64,000 bases of DNA, taken from positions 62,001 to 126,000 of the forward strand of contig JBCBKL010000005.1 in NCBI GenBank assembly GCA_038521825.1, given 5' to 3'. The translations under genes were made by a program, and so were the position numbers. The DNA comes from JBCBKL01 sp038521825. GTDB lineage: Bacteria; Pseudomonadota; Alphaproteobacteria; Rhodobacterales; Rhodobacteraceae. Shown here piece by piece: positions 26,260 through 34,240 of the stretch; position 1 is the stretch's first letter; each line of letters starts with the position of its first letter. The notes below the pieces were generated by a model that ran no database searches, was not told the DNA's origin, and saw only the letters and a list, made by a program, of their open reading frames with translations.

Positions 26260-26933
26260 CCCAGCAAGGCTTCTTTGAGCGATTTCGATTCACTTGGCAT
26301 CTCGCGCAGGTTCAATTGCGAAACCAAATCCACAAGGTGCCCTTTCATCAGCTCTTCGGCTTTGTCCGGATTCCGTTCGCGAAACGCCTCAAGCAAAGCG
26401 TGGTGCGCATGGCTTTCACAAAGCGCATTTTTGCGCTGCCAATAGAGTGCGATCACGAGCGAGGAGCGGGAAACAAGCTGTTGGATAAAGGACTCGATGG
26501 TTTTCTGATCCGCCATGCGCGCGATTTCCACATGGAATAAGCCGGATAGCTTGAGGGCGCGTCCGGCTTCACCGGTGTCCAGGGCGGCATGTTCGAGCTC
26601 GATATGTTTCTCAAGCAACGCGACACTGTCCGCTGTCGCGCGCTCTGCTGCAGCGCGGGCGGTTTGGGGTTCAAGTAGTGCGCGGGCTTCAAAGACCTCC
26701 CGGGCCTCCTTGATCGAGGGTTTTGCAACAAAGGCGCCGCGGTTTCGTTCGATGGAAACGAGGCCCTCGTGTGCCATGGCACGAAGGGCCTGGCGGACAA
26801 TCGTACGACTGACCCCGAAGACTTCGCCGACCTCGTCTTCGCTCAGTTTCATTCCGGGCAGCACGCGGTGCTCATGGACGGCTTCGGTCAATTGCGACGC
26901 GATGCTTTCGGAAGAGATTTCTGTGACCGACAT
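26256..26933 (-). CDS. GntR family transcriptional regulator (FCD subfamily)
   Basis: 225 residues from MSVTEISSESIASQLTEAVH; the longer frame to 27038 would run through the promoter, so this ATG is preferred. A winged HTH occupies residues about 10-75 (VGEVFGVSRTIVRQALRAMAHEGLVSIE). An all-helical FCD ligand domain follows, with FHVEIARMADQ and HHALLEAFRERN carrying the usual metal-binding His. It is divergent from the polyamine-type ABC operon and should control it; an operator-like GTATAC palindrome overlaps its own -10 box. Confidence 0.9.
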   Translation of the reverse strand: MSVTEISSESIASQLTEAVHEHRVLPGMKLSEDEVGEVFGVSRTIVRQALRAMAHEGLVSIERNRGAFVAKPSIKEAREVFEARALLEPQTARAAAERATADSVALLEKHIELEHAALDTGEAGRALKLSGLFHVEIARMADQKTIESFIQQLVSRSSLVIALYWQRKNALCESHAHHALLEAFRERNPDKAEELMKGHLVDLVSQLNLREMPSESKSLKEALLG

Positions 26934-27016
26934 GATGTCTTTCGCCTCACCTGCTACGGTTTCTTGAGTGGCAGAGCCGGTCGCCAACAGCAAGACTGAC
27001 GCCAAATAGGTCTGAA

Positions 27017-27049
27017 ATCGTATACAATATAAGCTCATTTTTTAAACAA
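27017..27049 (-). promoter_or_regulatory. gntR promoter with overlapping GTATAC operator
   Basis: On the minus strand TTGTTT (27049-27044), a 17-base spacer and TGTATA (27026-27021) form a good sigma70-type promoter 88 bases ahead of the gntR start. The imperfect palindrome ATCGTATACAAT (27017-27028) covers the -10 box. TTGTATACAA-like sites are typical for FCD GntR proteins, so autorepression and control of the divergent ABC genes is likely. Confidence 0.6.
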
Positions 27050-27169
27050 ACGATCGGTCCTCTGCTTTGCGGTCGGGCATTGCCTTGTGCTGAACGTCCC
27101 GCGAGACCGAATTGATTTCGGCTTGAGCGAACCCCTTGGTCAGTCTGGTCCCATACCCATGGGATCTGC

Positions 27170-28153
27170 ATGCCAACCAAGCTCGACCTTGAATTTGTCA
27201 ATCTGACCAAGCGCTACGGCGGCATCGTTGCCGTGGATGCCATCAACTATCACTTCGATGCTGGCACCTATGCATGCCTGCTGGGGCCGTCGGGATGCGG
27301 CAAGTCCTCGACGCTGAGGATGGTGGCGGGTCATGAGAGCGTATCGGATGGATCTGTTTTGCTTGGAGGGCGCGACATCTCGCACCTGCCACCCGCCAAA
27401 CGCGGGACCGCGATGATGTTCCAGAATTATGCGCTGTTTCCACATTTGAACGTCGCGGACAACGTGGGCTTCAGTCTGAAGATGAGAGGTCTGGACGCGG
27501 CAACGCGCAGCAAACGCGCCGGCGAGATGCTGGAGCTTGTAGACATGAGTAGCTACGCCGACCGTATCCCTGCCCAGCTTTCTGGTGGTCAGCAGCAGCG
27601 TGTTGCGCTGGCCCGTGCGCTGATCACCGAACCACAGGTGCTGCTGCTTGATGAACCGCTGTCAGCGCTGGATCCATTCCTGCGTATCCGGATGCGGGCC
27701 GAGCTCAAGCGGCTTCAGCGTGAGCTGGGTATCACGTTCATTCATGTCACACATGGGCAGGACGAAGCGCTGGCGCTGGCAGATCAGATCGTGGTCATGA
27801 ACAATGCCAAGATCGAACAGGCCGGCCAGACCCGCGAGGTCTTTGAGGCCCCGAAAACGGCCTTCGTCGCGCGGTTTCTTGGATCCCACAACGTGATTGC
27901 GCTGCCCGAGGGCAAGGTCGCGGTCCGCTCAGATGCCCTGAAACTCAACAGGCCCGAGGGGGCAAAGCTTCAGGGGAGGATCACCAACATCGAATACCAG
28001 GGAACACACGTGGCCCTGACGGCTGTCATTGCAGGCGATCAGGAAGTCACCGCGCTTTTGTCCGACAAGGATTTCTTCGGCGACCCGAAGGATTTGGGCG
28101 AGGCGATAGGCCTCGATTGGGAAAACAAGGCGGCCCAAGCCCTTTCCGCCTGA
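27170..28153 (+). CDS. ABC transporter ATP-binding protein, PotA-like
   Basis: 327 residues. Walker A GPSGCGKSS lies near residue 38, Q-loop MFQNYALFPHL, signature LSGGQQQR, Walker B LLLDEPLSALDP, switch His in FIHVTHGQDEAL. A C-terminal TOBE-like regulatory domain follows from about residue 235. It energises the polyamine/spermidine-type importer made of the next three genes. The start has no strong ribosome site and lies 236 bases from the divergent gntR. Confidence 0.9.
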   Translation: MPTKLDLEFVNLTKRYGGIVAVDAINYHFDAGTYACLLGPSGCGKSSTLRMVAGHESVSDGSVLLGGRDISHLPPAKRGTAMMFQNYALFPHLNVADNVGFSLKMRGLDAATRSKRAGEMLELVDMSSYADRIPAQLSGGQQQRVALARALITEPQVLLLDEPLSALDPFLRIRMRAELKRLQRELGITFIHVTHGQDEALALADQIVVMNNAKIEQAGQTREVFEAPKTAFVARFLGSHNVIALPEGKVAVRSDALKLNRPEGAKLQGRITNIEYQGTHVALTAVIAGDQEVTALLSDKDFFGDPKDLGEAIGLDWENKAAQALSA

Positions 28154-28181
28154 CATCAACCTCCAAGACAGGGAGACAGAG

Positions 28182-29456
28182 ATGACAACAATTCCAAAGA
28201 TACGCTATTCGCGACGGTCGATGCTTAAGGCGGGTGGCGCGGCGGTGGCAGCCGCCGCGCTTCCGGCTCCGATGGTATGGGGACAGGCCATCAAGGACGT
28301 GACACTGCGCCAGTTCGGCACCGGGGTGTCCAACCTCAACGAGGTGGCCGCCAAGGTCAAGGAAGACCTCGGCTTTACGTTGGAAATGACGGCGCTTGAT
28401 TCTGACAGCGTGACCCAGCGTGCCGCAACCCAGCCCGACAGTTTTGATATCGCAGACATCGAATACTGGATCTGCAAAAAGGTCTGGCCGACCGGCAACC
28501 TGCAGGCGATGGATACCTCGAAGATTCAGAACTACGACAAGATCGTGGGGATCTTCCGGGATGGCAAACTGACCCCGGAAAGCACCATTGCGCAGGGCAC
28601 CGCGCCGCACACCGTGGGTTTTGTCGAGGGTGTCGACGGCAAGGAGTTCGTCGATAACGAAAGCGGCTGGATGACGCTGATCCCGACGATCTACAACGCC
28701 GATACGCTGGGCATCCGGCCTGACCTGATTGGCCGTCCGATCAGCAACTGGAAGGAGCTGCTTAACCCCGAATTCAAGGGCAAGGCGTCGATCCTCGATA
28801 TCTCGTCCATCGGCATCATGGATATGGCCATGGTCGTGGAGTCGATGGGTGAATACACCTATCCCGACAAAGGCAACATGACGAAGGAAGAGATCGACCT
28901 GACGCTCGGCATCTTCACCGAAGCCAAGAAAGCCGGACAATTCCGCGCCTTCTGGAAAACCTTCGACGAAAGCGTCAACCTGATGGCGTCGGGCGAGGTC
29001 GTGATCCAGTCCATGTGGTCACCGGCAATCACGGCGGTTCGTTCGCAGGGTATTCCATGTGTCTATCAGCCGCTTGAAGAGGGCTATCGTTCATGGGGCG
29101 GTGGCATTGGCCTGTCAAAATCGCTCAGCGGCATCGAGCTGGATGCGGCCTATGAATACATCAACTGGTATCTCTCCGGCTGGGTCGGCGGCTTCCTGAT
29201 GCGCCAGGGCTATTACTCGGCCGTACCGGAAACCTCCAAGAGCTTCATGAGCGAGGACGAATGGGCCTTCTGGTTCGAAGGTAAGGAAGCCCAGGGCGAC
29301 ATCACCAACCCGTTTGGCGACGTGATGGAGAAAGCCGGGGCTGTGCGCGATGGCGGATCGTTTTATGACCGCATGGGCGCAGTCGCGTGCTGGAATGCCG
29401 TCATGGACGAAAACCAGTACATGGTCCGCAAATGGAACGAGTTCATCGCCGCTTGA
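28182..29456 (+). CDS. Extracellular solute-binding protein, Tat-exported (PotD-like)
   Basis: 424 residues. The N-terminus has a twin-arginine signal, SRRSMLKAGGAAVAAAALPA, so it is probably exported folded and cleaved near GQA. The rest fits family 1 solute-binding proteins of the polyamine/iron/2-aminoethylphosphonate group (DIADIEYWICKKV, GWMTLIPTIYNADTLGI). It carries substrate to the two permeases encoded next. The gene follows the ATPase after a GGGAGA ribosome site. A 12-pair hairpin sits after its stop. Confidence 0.9.
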   Translation: MTTIPKIRYSRRSMLKAGGAAVAAAALPAPMVWGQAIKDVTLRQFGTGVSNLNEVAAKVKEDLGFTLEMTALDSDSVTQRAATQPDSFDIADIEYWICKKVWPTGNLQAMDTSKIQNYDKIVGIFRDGKLTPESTIAQGTAPHTVGFVEGVDGKEFVDNESGWMTLIPTIYNADTLGIRPDLIGRPISNWKELLNPEFKGKASILDISSIGIMDMAMVVESMGEYTYPDKGNMTKEEIDLTLGIFTEAKKAGQFRAFWKTFDESVNLMASGEVVIQSMWSPAITAVRSQGIPCVYQPLEEGYRSWGGGIGLSKSLSGIELDAAYEYINWYLSGWVGGFLMRQGYYSAVPETSKSFMSEDEWAFWFEGKEAQGDITNPFGDVMEKAGAVRDGGSFYDRMGAVACWNAVMDENQYMVRKWNEFIAA

Positions 29457-29470
29457 TGCGCGCGTGAACA

Positions 29471-29505
29471 ATGCGCCCCGGCCTCTGAGCAAAGCCGGGG
29501 CGCAT
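29471..29505 (+). other. Intercistronic 12-pair hairpin after PotD-like gene
   Basis: ATGCGCCCCGGC (29471-29482) pairs perfectly with GCCGGGGCGCAT (29494-29505), loop of 11 bases. No U-run follows and the permease start is only 11 bases on. It likely stabilises the upstream message or dampens permease expression. Confidence 0.65.
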
Positions 29506-29516
29506 TCAGCCCAGAC

Positions 29517-30431
29517 ATGACCGACAACACGATCCCTTCCATCGCTGCGAGCGCAGAAGCCCCGACACCCCCAGCACGGGCCATGTCGCGCCACCTGTCG
29601 GGCTGGCTGCTGGCGTCCCCTCTGGTGCTGGTCTTGGCGGTGTTCCTTGTGGCACCAGTCGTGATGATCGTGATTGTGAGCTTCTGGGGCGCGACCGAGT
29701 TTTCGATCTACCCGGCGTTTCAGTTCGACAACTATGCCTTTCTTTTCGGATCGGACGTGACCTATCGCGTCTTCGCCAACACCTTCAAATACGCTGTCAT
29801 CACTTGGGCCTTCACCCTTTTGATTGGCTTTACGGTGGCCTACTTCCTCGCGTTCCATGTCCGGTCGCTGAAATGGCAGATCGCGCTATTTCTGTTGTGC
29901 ACGATCCCATTCTGGACCTCGAACATCATCCGCATGATCTCGTGGATCCCGTTTCTTGGGCGAAACGGTCTAGCCAACTCAACCCTGATTTCGTGGGGCG
30001 TGATCGACGAGCCGCTGGAATGGCTGCTTTTCAGCGATTTCAGCGTCATTCTCGCCTTCGTTCATCTCTATACCCTTTTCATGGTCGTGCCGATCTTCAA
30101 CACGATGATGCGGATCGACAAATCGCTGATCGAAGCCGCCGCAGATGCAGGCGCGACCGGTTGGCAGACGCTGTGGCATGTGGTCATCCCGCTGACCAAG
30201 CCTGGCATAATGATCGGGACGATCTTTGTCGTGACGCTGGTGATGGGCGATTTCATCACCGTACGGTTCATGAGCGGTTCGCAATCCGCCAATGTGGGCC
30301 GGATGATCCAGAACGATATCGGGCTGCTTCAGTACCCCTCGGCTTCGGCCACCGCTGTCATCCTGCTGATCACCGTCCTGATGGTCATCGGCCTGCTCTT
30401 GCGTCTTGTCGATATTCGGAAGGAGCTGTGA
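29517..30431 (+). CDS. ABC transporter permease (PotB-like)
   Basis: 304 residues with a hydrophilic start, then about six membrane segments beginning with LLASPLVLVLAVFLVAPVVM. The EAA loop IEAAADAGATGWQTLWHVVIPLTKPG (binding site for the ATPase) is intact. It is one half of the membrane channel of the PotABCD-type system. Its stop codon overlaps the next permease start by one base. Confidence 0.9.
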   Translation: MTDNTIPSIAASAEAPTPPARAMSRHLSGWLLASPLVLVLAVFLVAPVVMIVIVSFWGATEFSIYPAFQFDNYAFLFGSDVTYRVFANTFKYAVITWAFTLLIGFTVAYFLAFHVRSLKWQIALFLLCTIPFWTSNIIRMISWIPFLGRNGLANSTLISWGVIDEPLEWLLFSDFSVILAFVHLYTLFMVVPIFNTMMRIDKSLIEAAADAGATGWQTLWHVVIPLTKPGIMIGTIFVVTLVMGDFITVRFMSGSQSANVGRMIQNDIGLLQYPSASATAVILLITVLMVIGLLLRLVDIRKEL

Positions 30432-31270
30432 TGGAGCCGCGGCCCAAGTCGTTCTATTTCCTTGCAGCCTTCTTCGTGCTGTTCCTGATCTTTCTCTACG
30501 GGCCCACGCTGACCATCGCGATACTGTCGTTTCAGGGGCCGGGTGGCGGGCTGACCTTTCCGATGCGGGGCGTGTCGCTGCATTGGTTTCGCGACCTTTT
30601 CGAACAACAGGCCGTGGGCGACATCTGGGGCTCGTTCTCACGCTCTCTGGTGCTGGGCCTGATGGTCATGGTCACCACCGTCGTGGTCTCTGTCATGGGT
30701 GGGCTGGCGTTCCGAAAACGGTTCGGGGGAGCGGGCATAGTCTTCTACCTCATCATTACCTCGCTGGTGATCCCCTCGATCCTTGTTTCGCTTGGCGTGG
30801 GCCTGATCTGGTCCCAATCGGGGATGACGGTGCACTGGTCGACGAGCGGCTTCGGGGCACAACTTACCTGGACACTGCCTTTTGGCCTTCTGATCATGTT
30901 CGCCGTCTTCAACCGGTTCGACCAAAGCTATGAGGAAGCTGCCCGAGATCTGGGTGCATCCCCATGGCAAACCATCCGGCATGTGGTGCTGCCGATTATC
31001 GCGCCCTCGTTGATCGGTGTCGCACTGTTCGGCTTCACGCTCAGCTATGACGAGTTTGCGCGCACGTTGCTGACCTCGGGCAGTCGCAACACGCTTCCGC
31101 TGGAAATCTTCGGCATGACCACGAACGTCACGACGCCGGTCATCTTTGCGCTCGGCACGCTCACGACGGTCTTTTCCTTCCTGGTGATCGCGCTTTTCCT
31201 ACTTGTGGTCTGGATCACCGACCGTCGCCGCACCCGACATGGATCGGATGCAGGCAAGGGTCTGGTCTGA
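30431..31270 (+). CDS. ABC transporter permease (PotC-like)
   Basis: 279 residues from MEPRPKSFYFLAAFFVLFLI; the ATG at 30431 overlaps the preceding TGA and follows GGAGCTG. A longer frame upstream is out of phase with the previous gene and is rejected. It has about six membrane helices and the EAA loop YEEAARDLGASPWQTIRHVVLP. Second half of the permease pair; the system's substrate is probably a polyamine or similar cation, but this is inferred from family only. Confidence 0.9.
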   Translation: MEPRPKSFYFLAAFFVLFLIFLYGPTLTIAILSFQGPGGGLTFPMRGVSLHWFRDLFEQQAVGDIWGSFSRSLVLGLMVMVTTVVVSVMGGLAFRKRFGGAGIVFYLIITSLVIPSILVSLGVGLIWSQSGMTVHWSTSGFGAQLTWTLPFGLLIMFAVFNRFDQSYEEAARDLGASPWQTIRHVVLPIIAPSLIGVALFGFTLSYDEFARTLLTSGSRNTLPLEIFGMTTNVTTPVIFALGTLTTVFSFLVIALFLLVVWITDRRRTRHGSDAGKGLV

Positions 31271-31276
31271 GCGGAC

Positions 31277-31918
31277 ATGGCAATCGTCATCATCAATCCA
31301 AACAGCACTGAAACGATGACCGGAGCGATGACGGAGATCGCCCGACAGGCCGTTCCCGATTTGCGTTTTGAAGGCTGGACCTCTCATAGAGGGCCTGCAG
31401 CGATCCAGGGAGTGGGGGACGGGGCGGATGCGACACCACCGCTGCTGGAACTGGTTCGCAAGGCGGATCGGCAGGGGGCAGACGGCATTATCATCGGCTG
31501 CTTTGACGACACCGCGCTGAACGAGGCCGCGGCAATCGCGACCTGTCCGGTCGTGGGGATTGGCCAAACGGCATATCACCTCGCCGCGCTTCGCAATTGG
31601 CGCTTCAGTGTCGTGACGACGATGCCGGTATCTGTCCCGATCATCGAGGCGAACATAGGCGCTTTGGGCCTTGGTGGGTTTCTCGGCAAAGTCAGGGCTT
31701 CGAACGTGCCGGTTCTCGAAATCGAGAATGATCCCGACACGTCAGAGCAATTGATCCTGAGCGAGGCAAGGCGCGCGGAGGAGGAAGACGGTATCGACGC
31801 GGTCATACTGGGTTGTGCGGGCATGGCCAACATCTCGAAAACGGTCGGTCAATCGCTCAACCGAGTTGTCTTGGATCCGGTCGTTGTGGCGGCATCCTGC
31901 ATGAAGTGGTTGTGCTGA
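31277..31918 (+). CDS. Aspartate/glutamate/hydantoin racemase family protein
   Basis: 213 residues. It opens IVIINPNSTETMTGAM, the start typical of hydantoin/allantoin racemases. The two catalytic cysteines expected for the family are in GIIIGCFDDTALNEA (near residue 76) and VILGCAGMANI (near 181). These enzymes invert the alpha carbon by two-base catalysis with Cys. It starts 6 bases after the permease stop, so it belongs to the ABC operon. The imported compound may thus be a hydantoin, ureide or amino-acid-like molecule rather than a plain polyamine. Confidence 0.87.
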   Translation: MAIVIINPNSTETMTGAMTEIARQAVPDLRFEGWTSHRGPAAIQGVGDGADATPPLLELVRKADRQGADGIIIGCFDDTALNEAAAIATCPVVGIGQTAYHLAALRNWRFSVVTTMPVSVPIIEANIGALGLGGFLGKVRASNVPVLEIENDPDTSEQLILSEARRAEEEDGIDAVILGCAGMANISKTVGQSLNRVVLDPVVVAASCMKWLC

Positions 31919-31948
31919 CGGGGAACGGGGATCTGAGTTCATGTGTTT

Positions 31949-31975
31949 CAAACGGTCGCCGTTTGGATGACGGCG
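31949..31975 (+). other. Overlapping hairpins after racemase gene
   Basis: CAAACGG-TCG-CCGTTTG (31949-31965) and CGCCGT-ttggatg-ACGGCG (31957-31975) share bases and cannot form together. They lie 30 bases after the racemase stop and could end that transcript, but no U-run follows. The stretch from here to 32160 holds no gene I can support. Confidence 0.35.
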
Positions 31976-32161
31976 AGAAGGGTGTTCCAGCTACCTGTGG
32001 TCGAAGCCTTTTGTTGGAGCTGAGGCATGCCCCGCTCAAATCTTGCGCACGCGATGCATACTTTGCTTGTTTTCAAGGCGACAGTCCCCGTCGACCGCGC
32101 GACGCGGCCTTTCACATTTGGCGAAGCGCCCGACGCGCGTCACGTTCTAACTCGCAGGGCA

Positions 32162-32264
32162 TCTAGGGTTCCGCCTCACGTTGCGAGGGTCTGGTCCGAG
32201 AGAGGTCGCCGGTCTGGCAAATTCCAACCGGTACACGGCGGGACAAAATCCCGGGAGAACACTG
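32162..32264 (+). promoter_or_regulatory. Guanidine-I riboswitch (ykkC class)
   Basis: Three conserved blocks of the ykkC/guanidine-I aptamer appear in order and with normal spacing. They are CTAGGGTTCCGCC (32163-32175), GTCTGGTCCGAGAG (about 32189-32202), and ACACGGCGGGACAAAATCCC with the following GGGAGAAC (about 32233-32260). This RNA class binds free guanidinium and switches on downstream genes. It sits about 85 bases ahead of an ABC importer and agmatinase-family hydrolase, which fits guanidine uptake and breakdown. The match is by eye but very strong. Confidence 0.93.
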
Positions 32265-32290
32265 CAACCGAGGTCAGGCCGTTTTCTCCA

Positions 32291-32330
32291 GTTCCGCCAC
32301 GGCTCCGTTCATCTTCGATCCCGGCGGAAC
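32291..32330 (+). promoter_or_regulatory. Candidate expression platform of the guanidine riboswitch
   Basis: GTTCCGCC (32291-32298) pairs perfectly with GGCGGAAC (32323-32330) just ahead of the AAGGGAG ribosome site (32336-32342). The same GTTCCGCC also occurs inside the aptamer at 32168-32175, so GGCGGAAC could pair with either copy. This gives a simple two-state switch. No U-run follows the hairpin, so control may be at translation or Rho level. The pairings are seen; the mechanism is inferred. Confidence 0.55.
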
Positions 32331-32348
32331 ATCGCAAGGGAGTTTCCT

Positions 32349-33407
32349 ATGCAAGTTCTTCGCCATGTCGCAGCCGGTGCAGCCGCGCTGCTGATCAGCA
32401 CCGCCAGTGTTGCAACCGCCCAAGAGAAAACCGAATTCCGCGTCGCGTGGTCCATCTATGTGGGATGGATGCCATGGGGCTATCTCGAAGACAGCGGGAT
32501 CATGGACAAATGGGCCGACAAGTACGGCATCGATGTCGAGATCGTGCAGATCAACGATTACGTGGAATCGATCAACCAATACACGGCAGGCGCGTTTGAT
32601 GGCGTGTCAGCGACGAACATGGACACGCTATCGATCCCCGCGGGCGGTGGCGTGGATACAACGGCACTGATCGTGGGCGACTTTTCGAACGGCAATGACG
32701 CGGTGATCGTCAAAGGTGACGGCGATCTGGCCTCACTGGCGGGCAAGCCGGTAAACTTGGTGGAGTTGTCGGTCTCGCACTACCTGCTTGCGCGGGCGCT
32801 CGACAGTGTCGGCATGAAGGAAGCCGACCTCGCGAGCGTCATCAACACGTCCGATGCGGATATGATTGCAGCATTTGCGACGCCCGATGTCGAAGCGTTG
32901 GTAACATGGAACCCCTTGGTCTCGTCCATTTTGGAAGACCCAAAGGCCAGCAAACTCTTCGACAGCTCTGACATCCCCGGCGAGATCATTGACCTGATGG
33001 TGGTCAATACCGAAACGCTTAAGGCCAACCCGGATTTCGGCAAGGCGATGGCAGGGGCCTGGTACGAGGTGATGGGTCTGATGGCCGCAGGAGACGAGGC
33101 CGTCTTGACCGCGATGGCCGAAGCCTCCGGCACGGATCTGGCTGGCTACAAGGCGCAGCTTTCCTCGACCGAGATGTTTTATGACGCGGCAGATGCGGTG
33201 GCCTTCACGCAAAGCGCCGAACTGCCGGCCACCATGGTCAACGTCGCGGAGTTCCTTTTTGACAAGGGTATCCTGGGCGAGGGCGCACCATCGGCGGATT
33301 TCGTGGGCGTCGAATACCCCGGCGGGACAATCACCGGCGACCCCAACAACGTCCAGTTCCGATTTGATACTACATATATGCAAATGGCCGCGGACGGCGC
33401 GCTGTGA
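32349..33407 (+). CDS. ABC transporter substrate-binding protein, probable guanidine binder
   Basis: 352 residues from MQVLRHVAAGAAALLISTAS, a signal peptide cleaved near TAQ/EKTEF. The mature start FRVAWSIYVGWMPWGYLEDS and GVSATNMDTLSIPAGGG match the taurine/nitrate-like binding proteins found in urea-carboxylase and guanidine gene sets. It should bind its ligand in the periplasm for the permease/ATPase pair downstream. The upstream guanidine-I riboswitch makes guanidinium the likely ligand. The ATG at 32349 follows AAGGGAG; a longer frame would cover the riboswitch and is rejected. Confidence 0.88.
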   Translation: MQVLRHVAAGAAALLISTASVATAQEKTEFRVAWSIYVGWMPWGYLEDSGIMDKWADKYGIDVEIVQINDYVESINQYTAGAFDGVSATNMDTLSIPAGGGVDTTALIVGDFSNGNDAVIVKGDGDLASLAGKPVNLVELSVSHYLLARALDSVGMKEADLASVINTSDADMIAAFATPDVEALVTWNPLVSSILEDPKASKLFDSSDIPGEIIDLMVVNTETLKANPDFGKAMAGAWYEVMGLMAAGDEAVLTAMAEASGTDLAGYKAQLSSTEMFYDAADAVAFTQSAELPATMVNVAEFLFDKGILGEGAPSADFVGVEYPGGTITGDPNNVQFRFDTTYMQMAADGAL

Positions 33408-33427
33408 TCTGAAGTCGGGGCAGGGCG

Positions 33428-34240
33428 ATGCGCCTGATCAACCGTCATCCGGGTATCCCGCTGCGCGCTGCGCTGATTGCTCTGCCCTTTGCGCTGTTGT
33501 TTGTCGCCTACTCATTGGGGTCGCAGGCGCGGCTGGCCGAGAATCCCTCGGACAAGCTGATGCCGTCGCCGGCCAAGATCGTCGAGACGGCCGCGCGCCT
33601 GCTGACCGAGCCGGATCGGCGGTCGGAAAAGATACTGTTCTGGTATGACACGTGGGCGAGCCTCGTGCGGTTGAGCCTCGGCGTCGGGATTTCGGCGGCA
33701 TTGGCAGTCGCGTTCGGGCTGTTGATCGGGCTTTTGCCGCATGTGCGGGCGACATTGGCGGGGTTTGTCGCCGTGATCTCGATGATCCCGCCGCTTGCTG
33801 TGTTGCCCATCCTTTTCATTGTCTTCGGGTTGGGCGAGCTTTCGAAGGTTGTGCTTATCGTGGTGGGTATTCTGCCCTTCCTGATCCGCGATCTTTCGGC
33901 CCGAGTCCTTGAGATTCCGCGCGAGATGATCGTCAAGGCGCAGACGCTGGGCGCCTCGAGCTGGGTGATTGCCCTGCGCGTGGCCCTGCCACAGATTATG
34001 CCGCGCCTCATTCAGGCAGTGCGCCTTTCGCTTGGGCCCGCATGGCTGTTCCTGATCGCGGCCGAAGCAATCGCCTCCGAACAGGGCCTTGGCTACCGGA
34101 TATTCCTTGTGCGCCGCTTCCTCGCGATGGATGTGATCCTCACGTATGTCATCTGGATCACCCTGCTGGCCTTTCTGATGGATGTAGCGCTGCGCTGGCT
34201 GTCGCGGCGTTTCTTTCCATGGGCGGAGGCGGGCCTATGA
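33428..34240 (+). CDS. ABC transporter permease of probable guanidine importer
   Basis: 270 residues of the SsuC/TauC type with about six membrane segments. The family loop MIVKAQTLGASSWVIALRVALPQ acts as the ATPase contact and LGPAWLFLIAAEAIASEQGLGY is strongly conserved. It overlaps the ATPase start by four bases. Part of the riboswitch-controlled unit. Confidence 0.88.
   Translation: MRLINRHPGIPLRAALIALPFALLFVAYSLGSQARLAENPSDKLMPSPAKIVETAARLLTEPDRRSEKILFWYDTWASLVRLSLGVGISAALAVAFGLLIGLLPHVRATLAGFVAVISMIPPLAVLPILFIVFGLGELSKVVLIVVGILPFLIRDLSARVLEIPREMIVKAQTLGASSWVIALRVALPQIMPRLIQAVRLSLGPAWLFLIAAEAIASEQGLGYRIFLVRRFLAMDVILTYVIWITLLAFLMDVALRWLSRRFFPWAEAGL

Noticed and set aside
29804..30430. 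N-terminal extension of the second PotC-like permease
   Set aside because: It runs out of frame through the first permease; the ATG at 30431 with a ribosome site and stop overlap explains the gene.
32181..32348. N-terminal extension of the guanidine binding protein
   Set aside because: It would be translated from inside the riboswitch and would bury the signal peptide.
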